From: Rhodobacteraceae bacterium HLUCCA08
GTDB lineage: Bacteria > Pseudomonadota > Alphaproteobacteria > Rhodobacterales > Rhodobacteraceae
Direction: 5' to 3'
Assembly: GCA_001314655.1 (NCBI GenBank)
Contig: LJSF01000043.1
Span: forward strand, 310,001-374,000
Length of the DNA: 64,000 nt
This document shows, in pieces, positions 44,283 through 51,328 of the stretch. The stretch's first letter is position 1; each line of letters begins with the position of its first letter. The notes beneath the pieces are model-generated. The model was not told the DNA's origin. It did no database searches and worked only from the letters and a program-made list of their open reading frames with translations. A program made the position numbers and the translations under genes.

Positions 44283-45194
44283 TCAGCCCTCCTTCTGGGG
44301 GTCTTCGGGGTGTGGCTCGACCCCGACCGGATCCTTGTGGATGATGACATCGGCGCGGGGAAACTCGGCCAGGATGGCCCGGCGCAGGGCGGCGCCGATG
44401 GCATGGGCGTCGTCCAGGCTCTGGGCTCCGTCCAGCTCCACATGCAGGGCGACGAAAATGCGGCTGCCGGCCTGGCGCGTCTTGAGGTCGTGGAACCCGT
44501 GCACCCCCGGGAAGCCCTTCGCGATCCGGCCGATCCGGTCCAGCACGTCGGGGTCCGCGCGCCGATCCATCAGCGCATCGAAGGCGCCCTTGCCGATCCG
44601 CAGCGCGCCGACGCCCAGGAACAGCGCCGCACCGATCGCGATCACCGCGTCCAGCCGCGCCATGCCGAAGGCGGCCGAGGCCCACAGGGCGACGATGGCG
44701 CCCAGGTTCGGCACCAGGTCGCCGATGTAATGCAGGCTGTCGGCGCTGACCACCTTGCTGCCGGTGCGGCGGGCGACATGGCGTTGCCAGGCCACCAGCC
44801 CGGCGGTCAACAGGATCGAGATCCCCAGCACCGCGATCCCGGCGCCCTCGGCGGTCAGCGGTGCCGGCGCCTCGGCCCGCAGCCGTGTTACCGCGAGCCA
44901 GAGGATCAGCACGGCCGAGACCAGGATCACCAGCGATTGCGCCAGGGCGGCCAGATCCTCGGCCGAGCTGTGGCCATAGGCGTGGTCTTCGTCGGCCGGT
45001 TTGGCGGCATAGGCGATCGCCGCCAGCGCGATCAGCGACATCATCAGGTCCAGGGCGCTGTCGGCCAGGGCCGCGGCCACCGACAGCGACCCGGTCGCGG
45101 CCAGCGCCCAGAGCTTGAGCCCCACCAGCACAAGCGCCACGGCGACCGAGGCAAGCCCGGCCGACAGGTTCAGCGATGTGTCCTTGTCCGGCAT
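44283..45194 (-). CDS. Cation diffusion facilitator (FieF/ZitB type)
   Basis: Proton-coupled divalent cation exporter of the CDF family, 303 residues with six hydrophobic segments. The transport-site residues are the D-x3-D of ADSALDLMMS (helix 2) and the H-x3-D of DSLHYIGD (helix 5), the FieF-like D-D/H-D arrangement that allows Zn, Fe or Mn. A cytoplasmic C-terminal domain with GVHGFHDLKTRQAGSRIFVALHVELDG follows. Six basic/His residues near the tail may add metal binding. The metal is not determined. Confidence 0.94.
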   Translation of the reverse strand: MPDKDTSLNLSAGLASVAVALVLVGLKLWALAATGSLSVAAALADSALDLMMSLIALAAIAYAAKPADEDHAYGHSSAEDLAALAQSLVILVSAVLILWLAVTRLRAEAPAPLTAEGAGIAVLGISILLTAGLVAWQRHVARRTGSKVVSADSLHYIGDLVPNLGAIVALWASAAFGMARLDAVIAIGAALFLGVGALRIGKGAFDALMDRRADPDVLDRIGRIAKGFPGVHGFHDLKTRQAGSRIFVALHVELDGAQSLDDAHAIGAALRRAILAEFPRADVIIHKDPVGVEPHPEDPQKEG

Positions 45195-45232
45195 GGCGCC
45201 GGATTACCCCGCCCGGGCGCGGCGATAAAGCC

Positions 45233-45760
45233 TCAGTCGCGGATTTCGTCCGCCGCGACGCCCCAGAGCGCCGCCTTCGGCGCCCAGCCGCGATAGCCGC
45301 CGGCATTCAGGCGGCACCATTCGGGGCCGCAATCGCCCAGGTCGGCGATCACCCCCGGTTCCAGCCGGGCGACGTCCGGCGCGTCGGGTTCGGGGCGGGC
45401 GCGCAGGGTCACCAGGTCGCGCTCGACGATCACCGTGCGGTTGCCGCTCAGCATCATGTAATGCACCCAGCCGCCCATGCCGTCGCGGTCCACGACACGG
45501 CGCCAATGGCCGTATTCGGCGACCACCTGCAGCGGCATGTCGCGGCGGGCAAAGATCCAGTCGACCCGGTGCGACAGGCTGGGCCCGCGCCGCACATTGG
45601 CCTCGGTCGCCTTGAGCGAGACATAGCGCGGCAGCGGCAGGTTGGTGACCGGCCCGCGCGCGCTTTGCATCGACACCGGCTGAACCGCCTCCTGTGCCGC
45701 CGATGCGCCGCCCGTCGCCATTGCACAACAGACCATCACGATACGCCACAGCGCCATCAT
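45233..45760 (-). CDS. Secreted SH3-domain protein
   Basis: A 175-residue exported protein with a signal peptide to about residue 22 (ATGGASAAQ). It then has two bacterial SH3-like segments, ATEANVRRGPSLSHRVDWIF...GGWVHYMML and LVTLRARPEPDAPDVARLEPGVIADLG...YRGWAPKAALWG, matching the DUF1058/SH3_4 type. Such domains often bind cell-wall components, but no catalytic domain is attached. The ATG is at 45760 (or 45757), with AAAGGA upstream. It is divergent from the hydroxyacid dehydrogenase gene. Confidence 0.85.
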   Translation of the reverse strand: MMALWRIVMVCCAMATGGASAAQEAVQPVSMQSARGPVTNLPLPRYVSLKATEANVRRGPSLSHRVDWIFARRDMPLQVVAEYGHWRRVVDRDGMGGWVHYMMLSGNRTVIVERDLVTLRARPEPDAPDVARLEPGVIADLGDCGPEWCRLNAGGYRGWAPKAALWGVAADEIRD

Positions 45761-45879
45761 GCGTTCCGATCCTTTCCGCAAACCACTGCCCTTCGGTGCC
45801 ATGGGGTTCTTGTGCCCCGGTCCTGTTGCGGGCAACCTGCCACGGCAGGCCCGATTTGCCCAGCAGGAGGAGCGACAAG

Positions 45880-46866
45880 ATGCCCAAAGCCCGCCTGAGT
45901 GTTGTCGTCACGCGACGGTTGCCCGACCCGGTCGAGACCCGGATGAAAGAGCTGTTCGACGTCCGCCTGCGCGACGACGACAGCCCGATGAGCCGGGACG
46001 AACTGGCCGCTGCCATGGCCGAGGTCGATGTGCTGGTGCCGACCCTGACCGACCGGATCGACGCGGGCCTGCTGGGCCAGGCCGGCGACCGGCTCAAGCT
46101 GATCGCCAATTACGGCTCCGGGGTCGACCATATCGACGTGGCCACGGCCCGCCAGCGCGGCATCCTGGTGTCGAACACCCCCGGCGTGGTGACCGAGGAT
46201 ACCGCCGACATGACCATGGCGCTGGTCCTGGCCGTGACCCGCCGCATCCCCGAGGGGCTGGCGCTGATGCAATCGGGCGACTGGCGCGGCTGGGCGCCCA
46301 CGGCGATGCTGGGCGGGCGGATCGCCGGGCGGCGGCTCGGCATCCTCGGGATGGGCCGGATCGGCCAGGCGGTGGCACGGCGGGCGCGGGCCTTCGGCAT
46401 GCAGGTGCATTACCACAACCGCCGGCGCCTGCGCCCCGAAACCGAGGCCGAGCTGGAGGCGACCTGGTGGGACAGCCTCGATCAGATGATCGCCCGGATG
46501 GACGTGATCTCGATCAATTGCCCGCACACGCCCTCGACCTTTCATCTGATGAACGCCCGGCGGCTCAAGCTGATGAAGCCCGACGCGGTGATCGTGAACA
46601 CCAGCCGCGGCGAGGTGGTGGACGAAAACGCCCTGACCCGGATGCTGCGCGCCGGCGAGATCGCCGGGGCGGGTCTCGACGTTTACGAACGCGGGGCCGA
46701 GATCAATCCCCGCCTGCGCGAACTGAAGAACGTGGTGCTGCTGCCGCATATGGGTTCGGCCACGCTCGAAGGGCGGATCGAGATGGGCGAGAAGGTGCTG
46801 CTGAACATCAAGACCTTCGATGACGGCCACCGCCCGCCCGACCTGGTGGTGCCGTCGATGCTGTAG
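45880..46866 (+). CDS. D-2-hydroxyacid dehydrogenase (glyoxylate/hydroxypyruvate reductase type)
   Basis: NAD(P)H-dependent reductase of the D-isomer 2-hydroxyacid family, 328 residues. The nucleotide loop is GILGMGRIGQAVARRA near 152-167. The catalytic set is Arg in NTSRGEVVDE (near 246), Glu in the following helix and His in LLPHMGSAT. Glyoxylate or hydroxypyruvate reduction is the usual role of close relatives; SerA lacks this form. AGGAGGAGCG precedes the ATG. A 26 bp palindrome begins 4 bp after the stop. Confidence 0.92.
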   Translation: MPKARLSVVVTRRLPDPVETRMKELFDVRLRDDDSPMSRDELAAAMAEVDVLVPTLTDRIDAGLLGQAGDRLKLIANYGSGVDHIDVATARQRGILVSNTPGVVTEDTADMTMALVLAVTRRIPEGLALMQSGDWRGWAPTAMLGGRIAGRRLGILGMGRIGQAVARRARAFGMQVHYHNRRRLRPETEAELEATWWDSLDQMIARMDVISINCPHTPSTFHLMNARRLKLMKPDAVIVNTSRGEVVDENALTRMLRAGEIAGAGLDVYERGAEINPRLRELKNVVLLPHMGSATLEGRIEMGEKVLLNIKTFDDGHRPPDLVVPSML

Positions 46867-46869
46867 GGC

Positions 46870-46895
46870 GCACCGAAATTACGTAATTTCGGTGC
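46870..46895 (+). terminator. 26 bp perfect palindrome after the dehydrogenase gene
   Basis: gcaccgaaattac (46870-46882) is followed directly by its reverse complement gtaatttcggtgc (46883-46895). It begins 4 bases after the TAG stop. The core aaattacgtaattt is shared with the 53835 copy. As RNA it is a 11-13 bp stem with an ACGU tip. Confidence 0.65.
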
Positions 46896-47134
46896 TTCCC
46901 GCCGGGATCGTCACGGTCCGCCCGGCCTGACGCAACGTCGGGCGCGGCCCGGGCAGGCCGGGGGAGTGTCATGAAAATACTTCGTTTGATCAAACGATTG
47001 CTTGATGGTCAACCTTTCGGAATCTTCCGGTCAAGTGTCAAAACCTCACAATTACATGACGTAGCGCCGCCTTTTCGTGTCGATCGCGGCGGCTATATGC
47101 TTCGATAGACGAAACAATTGGAAGGAGGTCTTTC

Positions 47135-47296
47135 ATGCTTGGTTGGGCCCTGACATTCTTTGTCGTCGCCTTGATCGCCGGCGTGCTCGGCTTCGGGGGG
47201 ATCGCCTCGGCTTCGGCGGGCGTCGCTCAGGTGCTGTTCTTCGTTTTCCTGGTGCTGTTCGTCGCCACGATCGTCGCCCGCGCGGTGCGCAGCTGA
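47135..47296 (+). CDS. DUF1328 (YtjA/UPF0391) small membrane protein
   Basis: A 53-residue protein, [22 protein letters not shown]..., with two transmembrane helices (about 2-21 and 28-49) and a basic C-terminus. The [22 protein letters not shown] segment is the hallmark of DUF1328. Its function is unknown; members are often stress-induced. GGAAGGAGG precedes the ATG with good spacing. It is followed 69 bp later by the CsbD gene, a pairing often seen in stress regulons. The 238 bp upstream hold the promoter; I find no confident sigma motif there. Confidence 0.92.
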   Translation: MLGWALTFFVVALIAGVLGFGGIASASAGVAQVLFFVFLVLFVATIVARAVRS

Positions 47297-47365
47297 CCCT
47301 GCGCGCCAAGGCGTCACATGGCGTCACATATCGCAAACCCGGAACTCAACCCAAGGAGGTGTCCC

Positions 47366-47563
47366 ATGAATTGGGAACAGATCAAAGGCAACTGGAACCA
47401 GGTCAAAGGCCGCATGCAGGAGCAATGGGGCAAGCTGACCAACGACGATCTCGCCCAGGCCGAGGGCAATTACGACCAGCTTCTGGGCAAGATCCAGGAA
47501 CGCTACGGCAAGTCCAAGGAACAGGCCAAGCAGGAGCTGGACGATTTCCTTGCGCGGCAATGA
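47366..47563 (+). CDS. CsbD-family stress protein
   Basis: A 65-residue hydrophilic helical protein, MNWEQIKGNWNQVKGRMQEQWGKLTNDDL, the defining CsbD sequence. The family is induced by general stress in many bacteria; its biochemical role is unknown. AAGGAGG lies 7 bases before the ATG. It probably shares a transcript with DUF1328. A good intrinsic terminator follows at 47588. Confidence 0.94.
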   Translation: MNWEQIKGNWNQVKGRMQEQWGKLTNDDLAQAEGNYDQLLGKIQERYGKSKEQAKQELDDFLARQ

Positions 47564-47587
47564 CGGCCGATGCGCGAAACAACGAAG

Positions 47588-47617
47588 GGCGGTCCCGGCG
47601 GGGCCGTCTTTTCCTTT
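47588..47617 (+). terminator. Intrinsic terminator of the CsbD transcript
   Basis: ggcggtccc (47588-47596) pairs with ggggccgtc (47600-47608), 9 bp with two G-U pairs, followed by TTTTCCTTT. It lies 25 bp past the CsbD stop and just before the convergent lipoprotein gene. Confidence 0.75.
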
Positions 47618-47626
47618 GCCCGGGGC

Positions 47627-47824
47627 TTACTGCACCAGCGACATCGTCGAGAACCGCATGACGTCATTGGCGCTGCGGGCACCGACGACCTGCGGGACAT
47701 ATTCCTCGTAGACCGGTCCGGGCGCCAGGATCCGGCCAGAGTCCATCCGGCCCGGAATCTCCGGCCCGGTGCAGGCGCTCAGGCCCGCCACCGCCACGAG
47801 GGCTGCGAACGACACAGGTTTCAT
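47627..47824 (-). CDS. Small lipoprotein
   Basis: A 65-residue lipoprotein with signal MKPVSFAALVAVAGLSAC, a clear lipobox (LSAC, Cys18), and a mature part of 48 residues (TGPEIPGRMDSGRI...). No domain is recognised. Position +2 is Thr. GAGGAGAG lies 7 bases before the ATG at 47824. It is too short for a stand-alone enzyme and probably serves as a structural or outer-membrane tag. It converges with CsbD. Confidence 0.8.
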   Translation of the reverse strand: MKPVSFAALVAVAGLSACTGPEIPGRMDSGRILAPGPVYEEYVPQVVGARSANDVMRFSTMSLVQ

Positions 47825-47987
47825 TTCTGCTCTCCTCGACGGGGCCGCTTGGCACGGCTCTCTCGTCCTGAGAAGCAATATAGCGCTTTCGCGTGGAATT
47901 GCACCCGTTTTCCGGCGCGGCGTGATCGCCGATGCGACAAAATTGCCGCAAGGGTCAAGCAGGCCGCCCGGTCGGTTCGTCACCCGG

Positions 47988-48548
47988 TCAGTTCGTCGCC
48001 TGGCGCAGCAGCCGTTCCCCGGGCAGGTCGCGGCCCAACACCTGCACCCGCGTCTCGCGGGCGAAATCGGACGCCAGGGCGCGATAGGTGCGCGCCGCCC
48101 GTCCGGTGGCCGCGTCCAGCAGCGCGCCGGTCGTGGTTTCGGCCGGGTCGCCGCGGCGGATGTCGATACCATAGCTGGCGATCAGCGCCCCGGCCCGGTC
48201 CTCGACCCGGACCGCGCCCTGCAGACGCGACTGGTCGCGGCCAAAGGCGGTCGCGGTCGACCCGGCCAGGTTCAGCCGAGAGATATCGACCCGCAGCGGC
48301 ACCCCGGCCGGATCCATCCGATCGACGAATTCGCGCCGCAGCGCGGCCTCCAGATCCGGCGCCAACTGGCTGGCATACTCCGCCCCGCGGCCGCTTTCGA
48401 AGGCGGCGCCGGTGGTGGTGACATCGATCTCCGAAAAGGTGATCGTCTGGCGAAGCTCCTGCCCCAGCGGGTTGGCCGAAGGCAGGGGGGCGCAGGCGGA
48501 CAGCACGGGGCCGGCGGCCAGGCCGAACAGGAAGATGCGTCGTTTCAT
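47988..48548 (-). CDS. Hypothetical lipoprotein with twin-arginine-like signal
   Basis: A 186-residue lipoprotein. The signal MKRRIFLFGLAAGPVLSAC combines an RRxFL twin-arginine-like motif with a lipobox (LSAC, Cys19). The mature region (ITFSEIDVTTTG..., GVPLRVDISRLNLAGS) looks alpha/beta and ends near LGRDLPGERLLRQATN. I do not recognise the family. The ATG at 48548 is chosen for the signal sequence; an ATG six codons earlier (48566) is possible, and neither has a strong ribosome-binding site. It lies 78 bp after panB on the same strand. Confidence 0.75.
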   Translation of the reverse strand: MKRRIFLFGLAAGPVLSACAPLPSANPLGQELRQTITFSEIDVTTTGAAFESGRGAEYASQLAPDLEAALRREFVDRMDPAGVPLRVDISRLNLAGSTATAFGRDQSRLQGAVRVEDRAGALIASYGIDIRRGDPAETTTGALLDAATGRAARTYRALASDFARETRVQVLGRDLPGERLLRQATN

Positions 48549-48626
48549 GGCGTCGGTATTGGACATCGCACAGGCGGCGACAAGCCGATGCCCGGCGCCG
48601 ATCGGCAAGAACGTGCCGGTATTGTT

Positions 48627-49436
48627 TCAGCGATAGACATGGTCTTCGCCCGGGAAGGCGCGGGACTTGACCTCGTCCGCATAGGCCCGCACGGCGTCTT
48701 CGATCATATCGCCCAACCGCCCATAGACCTTGACGAATTTCGGGGTCCAGGGCGACAGGCCCAGCATGTCTTCCAGCACCAGGATCTGGCCGTCGCATGC
48801 GGCGCTGGCGCCGATGCCGATGGTGGGGATGTCGATCGCCCGGGTGATCTTCACGGCCAGCGGCTCCACCACGCCTTCGACCACCACGGCAAAGGCGCCG
48901 GCTTCGGCCACCGCCTTGGCATCGGCGATATGGGCGTCCCAGGTCTCTTCCTCGCGGCCCTGGGTCTTGAAGCCGCCCATGACGTGGCTCGATTGCGGGG
49001 TCAGGCCGATATGGGCCATCACCGGCACGCCGCGTTCGGTCAGGAAGCGGATGGTTTCGGCCATGCGCGCGCCGCCCTCCAGCTTGACCGCGCCGCATTG
49101 GGTTTCCTTCATGATCTTGGCGGCGTTGCGGAAGGCCATGTTGGGGCTTTCCTCGTAGCTGCCGAAGGGCATGTCGACGACGATCAGCGCCCGCTCGGTG
49201 CCGCGGACGACGGCCCGGCCATGCATGATCATCAGGTCAAGCGGCACGCCCACGGTGGAGTTCATGCCGTGCATCACCATGCCCAGGCTGTCGCCGACCA
49301 GGATGAAATCGGCGACCTTGTCGACGATGGCGGCGGTATGGGCGTGATACGAGGTCAGCGACACGATCGGGTCGCCCCCCTTGCGCGCGGCGATCTGGGG
49401 CACGGTGATGCGGCGGATCTGGGTCTGTTTGCTCAT
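48627..49436 (-). CDS. panB: 3-methyl-2-oxobutanoate hydroxymethyltransferase
   Basis: First step of pantothenate synthesis, transferring a hydroxymethyl group from methylene-tetrahydrofolate to ketoisovalerate. 269 residues. Conserved runs: [32 protein letters not shown] (Mg-binding Asp), [21 protein letters not shown] (catalytic-type Glu), and [15 protein letters not shown]. The ATG at 49436 is chosen over in-frame codons upstream. panC is on the same strand but separated by an opposite-strand gene. Confidence 0.96.
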   Translation of the reverse strand: MSKQTQIRRITVPQIAARKGGDPIVSLTSYHAHTAAIVDKVADFILVGDSLGMVMHGMNSTVGVPLDLMIMHGRAVVRGTERALIVVDMPFGSYEESPNMAFRNAAKIMKETQCGAVKLEGGARMAETIRFLTERGVPVMAHIGLTPQSSHVMGGFKTQGREEETWDAHIADAKAVAEAGAFAVVVEGVVEPLAVKITRAIDIPTIGIGASAACDGQILVLEDMLGLSPWTPKFVKVYGRLGDMIEDAVRAYADEVKSRAFPGEDHVYR

Positions 49437-49582
49437 GGGGTCTCGGCCTCGGGGTCTGGTCGGATCGGACCCTAGGACCACGGCGGGCAAAGGGCAATCT
49501 GCGGCGGCGGTCACGAGGTTGATGGCGCGAAAGCGCCGCGGCTGTGCTATGTTAAGCGCATTGATCAACAGGGGAAACGTCA

Positions 49583-50095
49583 ATGTCATTGAAAACAATC
49601 GCCGTTCTGGCCGGGTTCGCGCTGGCTCCGATGACCGCGGCCCAGGCCCAGCAGCAGCAGATGCTGCCCTATGACCAGGACATGCAGCTGCAGATGGCGC
49701 TGGCCGAGATGTTCCAGGCGTCGCAGATGCTGTGCCAATCCGGCAACCCGATGGGCTGCCAGGGCGTGCAGCAGGTCCAGTATGCGGCGTCGATGCTGTC
49801 GCAGACCAGCATGGCCTGCATGCAGGGCAATCCGCAGGCCTGCCAGATGTATCAGCAGGCCTACATGCAGGTCAGCTACGACTACAACACCTTCCAGTCC
49901 TATGTGCAGCAGGGGCAGATGCAGACGCAGCCGCAATATGCGCAGCCGACGTCTCCGCAGGTCCAGCAGCAGATCAACGATCTGAACAGGCAGACCAACC
50001 AGTATGTCTTCGACATGAACCAGCAGACCTACCAGAACACGCAGAATTCCAACGACGCGGCCCATCGCGCCTATATCCAGTCGATCTGGGAGTGA
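49583..50095 (+). CDS. Secreted Gln/Met-rich protein with two CxxGNPxxC repeats
   Basis: A 170-residue exported protein, signal peptide to about residue 22 (TAAQAQQQQ). The mature part is unusually rich in Q, M and Y. It contains two copies of C-x2-G-N-P-x2-C (C51-C59 and C79-C87), 28 residues apart, each at the end of a helix-like MxxxMLCQ/MACM segment. This suggests a Sel1-like helical hairpin repeat held by disulfides. No known family is assigned. GGGGAAACG precedes the ATG. It lies head-on to panC and back-to-back with panB. Confidence 0.85.
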   Translation: MSLKTIAVLAGFALAPMTAAQAQQQQMLPYDQDMQLQMALAEMFQASQMLCQSGNPMGCQGVQQVQYAASMLSQTSMACMQGNPQACQMYQQAYMQVSYDYNTFQSYVQQGQMQTQPQYAQPTSPQVQQQINDLNRQTNQYVFDMNQQTYQNTQNSNDAAHRAYIQSIWE

Positions 50096-50122
50096 GCCGA
50101 TCCGGCCCGGCCCGGGCTGCGC

Positions 50123-50971
50123 CTAGTCCGGGCCGATCTCGCGCTGGTCGATCAGCAGGACACCGCCGAATTCGGCCGAGATCATGATCGCCACCTTCCG
50201 CGTCAGCAGGCCCCTGACGGGGTCGAAACTGTCCGGGTCGACGATATCCACCGCCCGCAGCGCGGCGCGCGGTTCGCGGTTGATCGTGGTGCGCAGCACC
50301 TGATCGATCCGGTCGATCGGCACGCGCCAGCCGGCCTCGGCCTCGGCCGCGTCGAGCGCGCGCGACAGGCAGGCGGCGGCGGCGCGGTCCTCGGGGGTCA
50401 GCCGGGTGTTGCGGCTGGACATGGCCAGCCCGTCCGGTTCGCGCACGGTCGGCACGCCGACGATGCGGACCGGGCTGTGCAGGTCGCGGACCATGCGGCG
50501 GATCACCTGCAATTGCTGGTAGTCCTTTTCGCCGAAATAGGCGGCATCGGGTTGGGCGATGTTCAGAAGCTTGGCGACGACCGTGGTGACGCCGCGGAAA
50601 TGGCCGGGCCGGACCTGGCCATGCAGGACATGCGCGAGGCGGGTGGTTTCGACGATGGTTTCGTCACCCTCGGGATAGATCTCGGCGACCTCGGGGATCA
50701 GCACCGCGTCGACCCCGGCGGCGCGCAGCATCTGCAGGTCCTGCGCTTCGGTCCTTGGATAGGTGTCGAGGTCGGTCCTGTCGCCGAACTGGGTCGGGTT
50801 GACGAAGATCGTGGCGACGACGCGGGCGTGATCCGCCTTGGCCGCCGCGACCAGCGCCAAGTGGCCGGCATGGAGCGCGCCCATGGTGGTGACCAGACCG
50901 ACCCCGTCGCCCGAGGCGCGAAAGCCCGCGATGGCGTCGCGGAACGCGGTAGTGTTGCGGCAGACCTGCAT
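50123..50971 (-). CDS. panC: Pantothenate synthetase
   Basis: ATP-dependent condensation of pantoate and beta-alanine, 282 residues. Family motifs: TTMGALHAGHLALV (HxGH ATP-binding), FVNPTQFG, FGEKDYQQL, and MSSRNTRL (KMSKS-like). The ATG at 50971 has GAGAGAGGA upstream. The gene runs toward the secreted Gln-rich gene; the stops are 27 bp apart. It supplies pantothenate for coaBC at 37 kb, though that gene is in a different operon. Confidence 0.96.
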   Translation of the reverse strand: MQVCRNTTAFRDAIAGFRASGDGVGLVTTMGALHAGHLALVAAAKADHARVVATIFVNPTQFGDRTDLDTYPRTEAQDLQMLRAAGVDAVLIPEVAEIYPEGDETIVETTRLAHVLHGQVRPGHFRGVTTVVAKLLNIAQPDAAYFGEKDYQQLQVIRRMVRDLHSPVRIVGVPTVREPDGLAMSSRNTRLTPEDRAAAACLSRALDAAEAEAGWRVPIDRIDQVLRTTINREPRAALRAVDIVDPDSFDPVRGLLTRKVAIMISAEFGGVLLIDQREIGPD

Positions 50972-51328
50972 GTGGTCCTCTCTCCAGGGTTCGGAGCACG
51001 GTAGGGCCGGGCGGGCGAATGCACAACGGGTCCCCATGCCTGTCGGGGCAGGCTGTTCGGCGGCGGGCGCGCTGGCGCGCGGCAGGGTCCCCCCATCGCG
51101 GGCCGGGGCCCGCGCCGGGGCCCGTTGGCGCGCCGGTTCGGGCCGGGCGCCGGGATGGCGGGCCGGGCCGGGGGCGCTGCCCCCGTCTGCTGCGCAGACT
51201 CCCCCGAGGTATTTTCGGGACAAAGGCGGGGATGGTCGGTTTTGACGGCTGAGGCGTCGGGTCGGATGGCGGCCGAGACCGGTTTCCGGGCAATGTGGCA
51301 CCCGAACGGCAGCAAGGAGTCGCGCGTC
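50972..51328. other. 357 bp divergent spacer of panC and the FAD dehydrogenase
   Basis: No gene is seen. The first 190 bp are extremely GC-rich without a recognised site. The right part holds three-hairpin repeat copy B (51170-51225), then about 100 bp with the promoter and AAGGAG site of the dehydrogenase gene. Confidence 0.5.
51170..51225 (+). repeat. Three-hairpin intergenic repeat, copy B
   Basis: Hairpins are gggggc/gccccc (51170-51184), gtctgc/gcagac (51185-51199, loop tgc) and cccga/tcggg (51203-51219, loop ggtattt), then acaaagg. The third hairpin and its tail match copy A at 6871 exactly. In the second hairpin the stem changes from gtcgcc/ggcgac to gtctgc/gcagac, so both arms change together. 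Confidence 0.8.

Noticed and set aside
46983-46996. 14 bp palindrome cgtttgatcaaacg, first considered an FNR/CRP-type site
   Set aside because: It lacks the TTGAT-N4-ATCAA spacing and is not placed at a convincing promoter distance from DUF1328.
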